From Scolanthus callimorphus (Eukaryota > Cnidaria > Anthozoa > Actiniaria > Edwardsiidae), in assembly GCA_033964015.1 (NCBI GenBank), contig JAWWUD010000101.1, positions 186,001 through 250,000 on the forward strand: a stretch of DNA of 64,000 bases, given 5' to 3'. Positions 32,540 through 43,599 of the stretch are shown here, piece after piece (position 1 is the first letter of the stretch; each line of letters starts with the position of its first letter). The position numbers and the translations under genes are program-made. The notes under the pieces were generated by a model. The model did no database searches. It worked only from the letters and a program-made list of their open reading frames with translations, and was not told the origin of the DNA.

Positions 32540-32746
32540 CTTGAGGTACTATGACAAGCATCACTTCATCTTTCTTTCCACTACACTCAAGGCTTGTGTG
32601 ACAAACATCAGGGGTACTCAGGGGTAAGACATTTATTTGGGCGCCAGAATCCAATTTTAATTTGATCTCTGTGCCTCCTATTTTTGCTGTTGTTACTTTT
32701 ATGTGTGGTGTGTATTGCACCTAGAAACAGATCTCCATCTTTTTCT
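32540..32746 (-). pseudogene. Ty3/gypsy protease remnant (left of the insertion)
   Basis: The minus strand encodes PHIKVTTAKIGGTEIKLKLD and then SGAQINVLPL, an aspartic protease active-site region (DSGA) of Ty3/gypsy type. The frame leads directly to the left edge of the 18-kb element at 32747. Its upstream partner, the gag zinc-knuckle region, lies on the other side of that element at 50797-51045. A one-base shift near 32712 and an apparent internal deletion after the active site show decay. Confidence 0.7.
32738..32746. repeat. Target-site duplication, left copy (TCTTTTTCT)
   Basis: Nine bases TCTTTTTCT directly precede the TAGCC terminus. The identical nine bases follow the other end at 50788-50796. 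Confidence 0.88.
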
Positions 32747-32895
32747 TAGCCTGCGAGCCGGCTCTCCAGTGGGTTTTTTCGGATGTATTTTTTTGGGGCG
32801 CGCGGGATTCCTGTGTCGTGTCGGGGGGAAAGGAGAAAGGAGAGCCGGCAGGAAAGGCCCATGTTTTGTCGTGCCCGCCCCCGTCACGGGTCAAC
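32747..32895 (+). repeat. Left TIR of the DUF6589/RecQ transposon
   Basis: The first 21 bp are identical to the inverted right end. After a poorly matching stretch, GAAAGGAGAGCCGGCAGGAA and AGGCCCATGTTTT match again. It lies about 150 bp upstream of the DUF6589 start codon, so it may also contain the promoter. Confidence 0.85.
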
Positions 32896-33041
32896 GACTC
32901 GCATCAAAACACTTTGACAATAGCTGTCAAACTTAGCCAATAACAGCGTAGGAACATGTAAACAGAACACAACAGCTAATCCACGTGTGTGATATTCGAA
33001 GTGTAAAGACTTTCGAAGATTTTTGTAGATCTTTGTAGTTT

Positions 33042-36000
33042 ATGGATTCACAAAAAACTCCTACAAAAACGATCCCCTTGAAAAAAGATTTAGTAGACGA
33101 CTTCTGCCGTATCTGTAAGAAGAGTTTCAAGGTAAAGTTTGGCGCGTCTGGAAGAGATCATTTGACTTCCACGGAAAATTTATTTAGACCGTCAAGGAGA
33201 GAGGGGAGCCGCGGAGAAGTTCTAGCGACTCAGTGCGAAAACATCGGACTGAAAGTATTGAAATCAAAAGAATTGTCAAGCCGGGTTTGCAATCCATGTG
33301 CTAGAAAAGTCAGAAATCTCCACAACTTATATCGGTTTATAAGTTCGTCACTCTCCGACGATTCGCAGGATTGCGGGAAGGAGAATTGCAGCCCGAAAGT
33401 TTCAACGCCAGTTAGGAGTAAACGTTTGCTACCGACCTCTGTTTGTACTCCGGATAGAAGTCCGGTACATCGCAAACAATTGCGATTTAGAAGTCCCACG
33501 AAATCGCCGAACCCTGCGGAGAAAGCTTATAAGTCCAAAAGCCGCAAAACTCTTTTTGAGCTAGTGCACGGCGAGGTTGTCGAAGAAGACATATTTGGAC
33601 ACCGTTTTAATGTGGAGGAACTTATAAACTCATCAAAAACAAGACTGAAAGTTGTCCTGGTCTTTCCGAACGGCGAATCCAGAGTTCGAACACCTAAAGA
33701 TCAAAGTACTTCGAATTTGATTCGGAATCTTGCGCTCAATAATTTCCAAGCAGTAGCAAACGAAATTTTCAGACACGAAGAAATCAAGGCAGAGTTGCCA
33801 AATGCGCTGAAGCGGGAGGTGAGGTGCGAGTTTAAAAACTTCAGCAGGTCAGAATCCGTGCTGAAAGGAACAGACCCAGATCAGTTATCTGGATTTTCCA
33901 ACAAACTGGTCTTGGAAGAAAGTAGTATTTATTGTCCTATGTGGCATGCTAGTATAGTTGGGGCATGCGGGAAGGAGAACACAAATTCGTGTGTTCTGGC
34001 AACAGCAGCAGTCGCGCGTGCAAGAAATGCCACCATGTCGGCTTTTCACTACCGCATTTCTGCAGTTCTTTCTCATGGAGGTGTTGGGTATGATGATATG
34101 ATACGGCTAAATCGTTTGGGAATTTGTATGTCGCCAGACAGCATGATTTGCCTGCAGAGAAAAATGGGAGAGAACTCCACTGCAAAAGTACAAGTCTGGA
34201 AACAGGAGATAGAGAGAAACAAGAGATCCATAATATTTCTGGAGGAGGTGCTTAGAGCCCAAGTACCGGCATTTGCTGAAGACGACATGGAAGTAGAAAA
34301 TGAAGTGAGCTTGAAAGTTGAAGATGTAAATAACTATGAAAGCTACACACCAGCAGTACTTTCACACACGTTAAATCAAGTGCCCACTATTTACAGGCTC
34401 ACAGACGATATTATACTTGATGTCATAAACCAGCTCAAAGGAAAAAGACTTCCATATTATAAGTAAGTATGAAAAAGATAATCCTTGATGGTGTGATAAA
34501 CGTTTTATAAGTATCAGACCAGATCCCTTTTGGCCTCAGACAGGCTTTGACAAATTTTATTTTGGACGAAAATGGGGTTGCAGACACTTTAAGTAGCACA
34601 CAACCCTTCGCTTCGACACACCCCTTTTGAAAAGGCCTTGTACATGGCACACAAATCCCTCCACAAACACACATTCATAAATAAAACAAACAATCTACAT
34701 CCAAATCTCTTAAGAGATAGTGGGATAGGAGTGAGGGGTTATTTTCTCTTTCTCTTTATGTTTTGCTTGTTTTGTCAGCTCTCTTATATTCCTCATTTGT
34801 GCTTGCTTCCCAGGCTAGGTGTGTTCCTTCCATTAGCCTATCTAGTTTAATGATATACTATTATCTATTTATATTTATTATGTTTCCAAAATATGTAAAT
34901 GTCTGTCTAAAAATAAAATCTGAATCTGATTTCTTCTTTCTTTAGACTTGTTGGAGATAATGTGGACCTAGAAGTTCATGCTAGGATACAGACAAAAGGC
35001 CATCGTAACCAATCACTACACTGGACACACCAGTTTGCAGAGAAAAGCAGAGTAGTGGAGCCTTTAGCTGAACCTAAATCACCACAAAAAAGAGTGAAGG
35101 ACATCCAGTTGATAGAGCTCCTCCCCAACCATGGTGTTATGGAATCCCTTAAAGCTACTTGGTCAATTCTGATCAGTCGGGTTGTGTGTAAATATTTGAC
35201 ACCATTCAAGTGCTTGAAAGATGTTGTGATCCACCACATTCCCCACAAGTATTCAGCCCAGATGTCCCAGAAGTCTACGTATGTAAGTTTTATCTCCTGC
35301 CTATAATGCAAATTGCCCCCAAGGGGAGGGGGTCTCCCAAGTATGAGTGATAGGGTCGGGACATCAAGCGGACATAAAAAATCCACCCCCTTAAAAAATA
35401 CCTTTAAAACAAAATGACCCTTAAAAAATACAAATACTGTATTTTTCTTTGCAAATTCCAGAGGGGTGACTTTTCAAACCCTTCTGTGGAGGGGGTATGG
35501 ATATTTTTTGGAACCACACATTATTTATTGTTTCTCATCTCAAAACAAGCTTGTTTTTAGAGCTATAAATGAATAAAGAAAGCCAGAAAATGTTTTGCTT
35601 GGTTTGTGACCCTTTCATTCATTTGCGTACCCCTAAAAAATAACACTTATTAGTGAAAGCCACACTCTTTCTCCGATGCCCCCTAAACAATATCTAAGAG
35701 TCGATTTTGACCCCTAAAAAAATATGACGAGCACCCCTATCAGGCCGACAGGTCAGGTCAAAATTGTTTAGATGAAACAGTAGAATCATAACCTTGTTAG
35801 GGGATTAATTTGGGATTTTAGAGAAACCCTGAAAACAGCATTTCAAATAAAATATAAATATTTTAGAAGAAAAATCTCATCCCCCCTTGAGAGTGAACTG
35901 TGTTTTTTTCTGCATAAGACTTTGATGATGTACCCTGAAGTGAAGTACATATATGATCCTTGGTTTCTCTTTTGTTATAGTGCTACCTGGACCTTTTTTT

Positions 36001-38273
36001 CCTGAACCCTAATGTTGCTGGGGATATGGCTAAAATTCTCAAGAAGAACCAAGAGAAATATGTTCCAGTATCATGTGATAACAAGACAGTCCTGTTCCCA
36101 GTTGCACAGCATGGAGATCAGTTGTATGAGGAAAGGGGTAGGAATGTCCAGTGGGCATTTGGAGATGGTGGAACCAAGTTGGACAAGCTGCAAGGGCTGA
36201 GGACAGAGTTTGCAGATTGGCATGCTAAGGTCACCCTCTACGAGGTATGGAAAAAAATAATTATATAATAATGAGTAACAGGGTAACTAAGTAGGTAAGC
36301 AGGGTGACACAATTGTGATGGGCATACTCCAGATAATGATTTAAGTAACACATAAATTTGACAGGTTTGTCAAACCACAGTCTGCAGGAGAAATTGGCAC
36401 TTCAAGAGCTAGCATGAACCGGACTGGCAAAACTAATGCTAGTAAGGGGGTTCATGCTAGCTACAATGAGTACAAGGATTTCCATACAAGGGAGATAGAA
36501 GCGCACATTTGTGCTGCTGTCATGCACATGTTGTCTATGAATACCGTTGATGGTGAGGTTTTTTTCCACGTGCTGCGCATCATTATCAACTTACAATTTA
36601 GCCCTTATAGATAAATTGCAATTATGGCTTCTAGCTGTACAAAGCTATAAAGTGGTTTGAATCAATTTATGTCAGTATAACTTAATTTTGACCCCCCCCC
36701 CCCCACCCCACCACCACCACTTTTTTTATTAATGTTGTATGTACATTAATGGTAAAACGCTACCAAGACCATTAATGTGATTACACACAATCCAAGGGAG
36801 GGTATTATGGACACTGCAGTTATCTCACTACTATGTTCTTACCTAGATGAACCAAATGAGATATTTCCAGGCGCAAGTGTACCGAAGCATGTTAGACAGA
36901 AGTGGCTGATGGAATTGTGTGGAAGGGTTGTTGACACGTATATCGGAGTAGATGATGTTGGTGACGTTACACATGACACACAAGGCCTGTTTGAGTCTTC
37001 AAATCAGAGATATGTTTGTAGAGCAGAGGGCTGTGACCAAAGCTATGTGTACCACTCTGGCAGAGTAAGGTAAGTTATTTCAAGTATATCCTATTTAATT
37101 TCATTGGCCGATCCAGGGATTCCCAAGAAACAGAAGCCCACTGGATCGGTCACTGATTAGAAGATGATATCTCTGTTTATTCATATCCAAACACTGAGTA
37201 TAACAGACATAATAGTGTAAACAATTATTAAGTCCTACATATATTTCTTGCAGCCATGAAATCGACAAACATGCTAGGAATTTCAACAATGTAGTTGGTG
37301 AGCGTGATGAGTATGGTTACTTTTATTGCCGAGCTGGCTGTGGCAGAGTGTATTCAACCAAGGCAACCAGAAATAGGCAAGTGTTAATTATAGTCAAATC
37401 CATATCAATTAGTTAGCCTACAACCACACTTCTCAGTCAGAAACCTGTGTCCTCATCCTTTCAACTCAAAAGGCCCACAATGCATTACTAACCCTAAAGA
37501 CTGATTTTCTAAAATCGTGGTATCATTACTTTTTTTCTAAGCCATGAACGCAAGCTCCATATTGTAAGTGTTGCAGCAGAGGCAGATGAAGTCACTGCTA
37601 CTACTGAAGACCAGACAGACACAAAGGAAGACTTTGTGTTTAATTATCATTCCTCAAAGATGGCCTTTGGGCTTCTTCTGTTTGAAATAAATGATGCAAT
37701 TAAGGAAGGGGACGGGGAACGCCTACACAATGCCTACAAGCTCTCATTGCTAATTTACAAAGAGGATGGCCACACCAAGTACTCTTATGCTGTATTGCTG
37801 TATTTGGTCCAGCTAAGTGCATTGTTACCAGAGGCTGAAGCTGTTGATCTGAAGTGGAACCGATTCCACAACAATGTTGGAGGAAGAGGGAAGAACATCC
37901 CTCTTGATCTAACCAAGGAGCATCAGAACAAGGTACTAAAACAAATGTGGAGGTCTCTGGGACCCAATTTGTCGGAGTCAAATGCCTCAAGAATGGCCAA
38001 TTGTCTAGATGCATTGGAAACGCTGATGTCATCCATAAATGAAGACTGCAAGCAGCAGACAAGAAGTAGTTACAGGGCGGGCAAGGATGCAGACTTAGCG
38101 ACTTGAAAGATAAGAATGTATTCACAAACACACCTGGCAGGGAAGGGTACAAATCATTTCCAGATATAAGTGGTAATCTGATAGACAACCTGGATTATAG
38201 AGATCTACACGTATGGATGACCGATCACATCAAGTTATGGGGATCTATTTATGAAGAGCGTGCAGGACAATGA
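33042..38273 (+). CDS. DUF6589-family zinc-finger protein, candidate transposase, seven exons (C-terminus frameshifted)
   Basis: Exons: 33042-34462, 34946-35282, 35981-36244, about 36381-36552, 36847-37069, 37254-37376 and 37542 onward. All join in frame to a 1034-aa protein stopping at TGA 38104-38106. In order: an N-terminal CRICKKSF...CNPCARK Cys pair (ZAD-like), a basic linker, a helical region, then the DUF6589 core with LVGDNVDLEVHARI (Asp about 478) and HWTHQFA, HHIPHKYSAQM, FGDGGTKLDKLQG (Asp about 648) and a Glu/His-rich helix (YNEYKDFHTREIEAHICAAV). Two C2H2-like fingers follow (CRAEGCDQSY...SHEIDKH; CRAGCGRVY...SHERKLH), then a helical C-terminus. The intron after 37376 has a GC donor (AG/GCAAGT). 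The exon-4 acceptor is the least certain. After ADLAT the +1 frame continues coherently (SDLKDKNVFTNTPGREGYKS...) to TGA 38271-38273, so one base may be missing near 38100. That this is the transposase is inference from its position and zinc fingers. Confidence 0.75.
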
Positions 38274-38333
38274 TCAGGAGCATGACAAAAGCACTAGAGT
38301 AGCATGTGCACACTAGAATAACATGTACCTATT

Positions 38334-38622
38334 TGTTTCGTCCTACGAAAACAATTTCTGACGTTTTTAATAAACGCACGTTATATGACGTAATAGACGC
38401 TAATTAGAGAGACAAACTATCATCTTCGCTAGTCGCGGATCCGTTCCACAGACACCAATGGGTAAGCTGTAACTTTTGTTTTATTCTGTTCTATTTCTTC
38501 ACTCCCCTAACGAATTGTAATCTATTCACAGCTTTCGAATAACACTTCTACCTGTATGAAACGTGGCAATAAACCATGCAGTGTAAAACATTTGAAACCT
38601 TGGTGATGCGGCTAGCGTAACA
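38334..38622 (+). repeat. 5' LTR
   Basis: 289 bp from TGTTTCGTCCTACG to GCGGCTAGCGTAACA. By eye it is identical to the 3' LTR. It contains TAATAAA-like and CAATAAA sequences that could serve as polyadenylation signals, and a splice-like CAATGGGTAAGCTG. Confidence 0.95.
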
Positions 38623-38693
38623 TTCGAAAGCCAGTTGAAAGTCAAGTCGAAAACCGAGTCACATCGGGGACGTCAACAGACGGCATTATCAAA

Positions 38694-40215
38694 ATGGCAG
38701 AAGCAGCCAAGTTAGCGCGACGCGCAGCTAAAGGGAAGTTCACGAGGAAAAGGACTGATTTCCAAAATTCTGTTCGGGACAGAAACAGCATTAAAACTAT
38801 AAAGAAAAACTACGATCAACTGGAAGATGTGATGAAAGACCTAGAAGGTAAACATGAGCATTATACATCGTTTTTAAACGACGAAGAATTTGATGTAGCT
38901 GAAAATTGGATGAGTGAGCTGCAAGCATTATACACAGATGCAACGAATCTGAAAAACGAGTACATCAATAATTTACAATTTGATGAATCTAGAGCGCGCG
39001 CTGCGCGAGAACACGAAGAAATCGTGAAAAGAGAAAAGGAGCAAAATGAAAAATTGAAAGAACACATTCTAATCAAGAGAGCCGGTGCGCGCACTGTATT
39101 TGATGCTATATTAAGCAATGCGTCACACATTATAGAAAGTGAGAATGCTGCAGCTTCTCTCATGAAGAAAGTCCTCGCACAGCTCGAAGAGGCCTTTATT
39201 GAATGCAAGCAAAAAATGAGCAGTATCTTGAGTTAGTAGGCAAGGAAATGATGCAAGAGGAATTGCAATGGATATCAAATCTTCAGATCCAATACAGTCA
39301 GATATTTGAAATATTTGAAACTCGAATCAGTGAAAACGAGGAGAGTAAGCTCAACGAAGCAGCCCTGTACAATAATGGTCCTGAGGCAATCGTTAAAAAT
39401 GTACACTTAGAGAAAATCAAAAGACCGCAGTTTGAGGGAGATATAAGAGAATACCCGCAATTTAAACGAGATTTCCAGACTCAAGTTATGCCAGGTTTGA
39501 CTAAGCTAACAGCCCCGTATACATTACGTACTTGTCTTGCTAAGGATGCTTTAGCAAAGATAAAATCCGTTGACGATGATATCGAAGAAATGTGGAGTCG
39601 TCACGGATGTGATTATCAATGATATCAAACAATTTAAAGTCATCCGAAAGGGAGAGAACACGAAATTTGTGGAATTCGTAGATAAGATAGAAGATAGCTA
39701 TCGTGATCTGAAAAGACTCGGTATTGAAAAGGAAATCACAACCACGAGTTCAGTTAGTACTATTGAAAGCAAACTCCCTTCTGACGTTAGAAAGGAATGG
39801 GCTAGGCTTGTTAGCTCACGTTCTAGCATTGTTGACAAAACTGACAAATTTCCAAGTCTACTAGAGTTCCTATTAGAAGAAAAACGAGCCATAGAATATG
39901 ACACATCTGACCTCAGATCAGCAGACACACCATGCGTAAGAGGCGCAACTCATTTATCAGATGGGAAACCTTCGCCAACGACAAAACATTGTCTTGTGCA
40001 CGGTAACGCGAAGCACTCCACTCACGAGTGTAAAAACTATCTGGCTAAGCCTGTGCAACAAAGAAAGAATGTTGTAAAGGATAAGGTTGCATGCTTTTCG
40101 TGCCTAAAACTAGGCCATCGTTGGGCTCAATGTAGAAATAAGAAAGAATGTAGCATTGAAGGTTGTAAAGAATTCCATCACCGAAGTCTTCACGAAGATA
40201 AAACAAACGTCCCAA
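38694..40215 (+). pseudogene. BEL/Pao gag region with zinc knuckles (frames broken)
   Basis: It starts at ATG 38694 (MAEAAKLARRAAKGKFTRKR). A long charged coiled-coil region (DLEGKHEHYTSFLNDEEFD...) leads to the capsid-like segment IKRPQFEGDIREYPQFKRDF, common to BEL/Pao Gag. Cys/His clusters follow (CLVHGNAKHSTHEC; CFSCLKLGHRWAQC; CSIEGCKEFHH), for RNA binding. The frame shifts near 39215, where an A run seems one base short, and again near 39600, where part of the sequence after IEEMW is missing. Gag packages the element's RNA; as read this copy could not make the full protein. Confidence 0.85.
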
Positions 40216-40249
40216 TCGAGGAAGATCAAGAAGATCAAATTTCTGGCAC

Positions 40250-41310
40250 CACAAATACATGTTCGAGAATCGGTAGTAATAAGGCCTGTCTCTTACAAAT
40301 ACAACGCATAAGAACTCGCACAAATTGGCTCAATGTTATGTGGGATAATGCATCTTCCCTTAGCTTCATTACAAACAAGGCAGCCAAAGCACAAAAATTG
40401 CACGGTACCACAGTTCAGCTGTCACTGCTAAAAGTTGGAGCAGAGAAAGAAGAGATCACAACAAAACGATACATGTTACCACTCATTGACCTACAAGGAC
40501 ATCAAACTTTAATTGAAGTATACGGAATAGAACAAATCACCTCTGACATCAGCAAAATCAAAATTGACGCGATACTTCATATATTTGACATCCCAAGGAA
40601 GGATATAGAACGACCAATCGGAACCATCGACGTGTTGATAGGATATGATTATGCAGGATTGCACCCAGAAAAGCAAAAACGATCGGGACACCTCCTGTTG
40701 TTAAAGAATCGCTTTGGGTTCTGTATCGGTGGAACACACCCGGCAATTGAAGAAAACACAGAATGTTTCAAATACAACGTCGCACATGTGAATCATGTGA
40801 AAGGAATCGAATTGAGCGATTTTTATGAGATAGAAAATCTGGGCGTGGAGTGTACACCGCGTTGCGGCGGCTGCAAATGTGGAAAATGTCCACCAGGCAG
40901 TAAGAATTATACACTTAAGGAAGAAAAGGAATCGAATCTCATCGAGAATAATCTTGAATATAACCCACAAGAACGTGTATGGATAACAACGTACCCATGG
41001 ATCAAAGACCCTTATAATCTCCCAGACAACAAAAGAGCAGCATATGGAAGATTGATATCGACAGAACAACGTTTACGCAAAAACCCAGATCACGCGAAAG
41101 TGTACCAACAACAAATACAAGACATGATTGACAGAGAGGTAGCGCGTAAACTAACCAGTGAAGAAATAAAGAAGTACAATGGGCCTGTGCACTACATCTC
41201 ACATCACGAGGTCTTGAAATCTGATTCCAAATCAACCCCAGTCCGTATTGTCTTCAATAGTAGTGCTAACTACATGGGCCATATTCTAAACGAATATTGG
41301 GCAAAAGGAC
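40250..41310 (+). pseudogene. BEL/Pao protease and start of reverse transcriptase, truncated by insertion
   Basis: After the zinc knuckles the same frame carries a DUF1758-like aspartic protease region: NVMWDNASSLSFITNKAA (Asn where the catalytic Asp-Ser/Thr-Gly pattern is degenerate) and IGTIDVLIGYDYAGLHPE. A Cys-rich CTPRCGGCKCGKCPPG segment follows, then the RT fingers region (PVHYISHHEVLK...TPVRIVFNSSANY). The RT is cut at 41310 by the foldback element. The remaining ORF to 41447 is insertion sequence, not RT. Confidence 0.82.
41304..41310. repeat. Target-site duplication of the foldback element (AAAGGAC)
   Basis: Seven bases AAAGGAC precede the element; the same seven follow at 43593-43599. 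Removing the element and one copy rejoins the RT frame (WAKGP then DLLNNL). Confidence 0.88.
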
Positions 41311-43592
41311 CACGGGCGGTAGGACCCGCTAGAGTATTTTTAAATGTACTGCTTTCCCGAATTTGGTCAATAAGTTCGTTATCAGCCGTGTCGAGAGGTC
41401 TTATAAAAGTTTTTTTTCGAAATCTCCTTAAAACCTGTTCTTTTTGAAGCCCGAAACTGGTCAATCTTAACGTTTATCTACTTATTTCTTTGTTAATAAA
41501 GCTTCTTTTAGCTTACCTTGGGCTTTTGAGGCATTATTCCTGATAAATAGACGGAGAGCCAACGTTCCTGTCATTATACCTCGTGTTACCCGAGACGCGA
41601 CTGGAGCCAACGTTCCTGTTATTATACCTCGTGTTACCCGAGACGCGACTGGAGTCTAACCTAGCCGTTAATGACTAAGCGATCAGCGCATGTCAAACTT
41701 GACAGCCCGAATTTCCCCACGCAATAAGAAATAGACAGGGTAGGCAACCAAGCCGGCTTCCTTTGTCCTCTCGTCAGCTCGATTTTCGACCCTCACTTGA
41801 CAAGTTGCTAGTGACAGTGTTGATGGATTGGCCTGCTCTAGAATAGCAAGTGTCTGGAGTGTATCACTTAACGGTCACCTTATGTACACAGAGTAACATG
41901 TAGGCCATTTAACCTAGATCGCTTAATCTCCAAATCTGTCACGCGCCGTCCTCCAAAGGTCAACCACGGTCCTTCATTCTCAACAAGGATTTACAAATAC
42001 CGGTGGCGGTTAACAAGCAATTTTTAAAAGTTTGAAACGTATATACATATTGACGATGATGTGAACATACAACTGAACGGTCATATTATATTTCGGAATG
42101 TTTTATTTACAACCTTCTAACCAAGACTTCACCTCTAGGTCTGGGCCACGGATACGTGTGTCTCGTATCTATTGTGAATTCGGCTAATCTTCCGTTCTGT
42201 TATAATAATTTACATCTAACATTTTCAAAAAGAAGGATACACCCTTTCATTTTTATAGCGCATAAGCTTCCTTGTTAGTCCCGTCGGGAACACTTCTCGT
42301 AAGTTTATACCAAACTTACTCTCGTTCCACGATAAAACTCCATACTCTTGGCATTTGGACTTGAAAAGTGTAAACGCAGATGAGCATTTCATGACGGATG
42401 ACGGAGACACACGGAACAGCTCACGAATTATATCCTCCCTGGGGCTATAAAGAGATTTAAAGAATAATGAAGCGTTAGCTGTTTGACATGGGCCGTTAAA
42501 AAGAGATCGATCAAAAATGTATTAAAATGTATAAAAAACTCACCGTGGCCCAGACCTAGAGGTGAAGTCTTCGTTAGAAGGTTGTAAATAAAACATCCCG
42601 AAATATAATATGACCGTTCAGTTGTACGTTCACATCATCGTCAATATACGTTTCAAACTTTTAAAAATTGCTTGTTAACCGCCACCGGTATTTGTAAATC
42701 CTTGTTAAGAATGAAGGACCGTGGTTGACCTTTGGAGGACGGCGCGTGACAGATTTGGAGATTAAGCGATTTGGGTTAAATGGCCTACATGTTACTCTGT
42801 GTACATAAGGTGACCGTTAAGTGATACACTCCAGACACTTGCTATTCTAGAGCAGGCCAATCCATCAACACTGTCACTAGCAACTTGTCAAGTGAGGGTC
42901 GAAAATCGAGCTGACGAGAGGACAAAGGAAGCCGGCTTGGTTGCCTACCCTGTCTATTTCTTATTGCGTGGGGAAATTCGGGCTGTCAAGTTTGACATGC
43001 GCTGATCGCTTAGTCATTAACGGCTAGGTTAGACTCCAGTCGCGTCTCGGGTAACACGAGGTATCATACCTGCCAACCCTGAAAACTCCAAAACCGGGAG
43101 ATTTTGTCTCAACCCGGGAGATTTTGTCACAAATACAACAACTGTATGAGAAAATCGCAAGAAATTTACCCGGAGATATACAGTAAATATATGGAAAGTT
43201 TCAATTTTTTCCCCGGGAGACTGAGGGTTAAAACCGGGAGTCTCCCGCGTAAACCGGGAGAGTTGGCAGGTATGAGGTATAATAACAGGAACGTTGGCTC
43301 CAGTCGCGTCTCGGGTAACACGAGGTATAATGACAGGAACGTTGGCTCTCCGTCTATTTATCAGGAATAATGCCTCAAAAGCCCAAGGTAAGCTAAAAGA
43401 AGCTTTATTAACAAAGAAATAAGTAGATAAACGTTAAGATTGAGCAGTTTCGGGCTTCAAAAAGAACAGGTTTTAAGGAGATTTCGAAAAAAACTTTTAT
43501 AAGACCTCTCGACACGGCTGATAACGAACTTATTGACCAAATTCGGGAAAGCAGTACATTTAAAAATACTCTAGCGGGTCCTACCGCCCGTG
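41311..43592. mobile_element. 2.3-kb foldback transposon with ~0.85-kb arms and a 7-bp duplication
   Basis: It begins CACGGGCGGTAGGACCCGC and ends with the exact complement. The arms (41311-~42150 and ~42543-43592) are nearly perfect inverted copies; the right one is longer because it contains a 208-bp MITE. The middle (42150-42540) has no coding content. Within the arm a ~48-bp segment (CCAACGTTCCTGT...ACCCGAGACGCGACTGGAG) is repeated in tandem. Termini CA...TG and a 7-bp duplication recall P-type elements, which make 7-8 bp duplications, but Dada elements (6-7 bp) are also possible. It encodes no transposase, so it moves only with help. Confidence 0.9.
43066..43273. mobile_element. 208-bp MITE nested in the foldback's right arm
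   Basis: ATACCTGCCAACCCT at the left and AGAGTTGGCAGGTAT at the right are inverted ends. GAGGTATC (43058-43065) and GAGGTATA (43274-43281) flank it, an 8-bp duplication with one mismatch. The left foldback arm shows the empty site. The interior repeats AACCGGGAGATTTTGTC and its complement. An 8-bp duplication would fit hAT-type mobilisation. Confidence 0.85.
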
Positions 43593-43599
43593 AAAGGAC

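Noticed and set aside
41311..41447. C-terminal part of the 625-codon BEL/Pao ORF as RT sequence
   Set aside because: It lies in the foldback element; the true RT resumes at 43600 after the 7-bp duplication.
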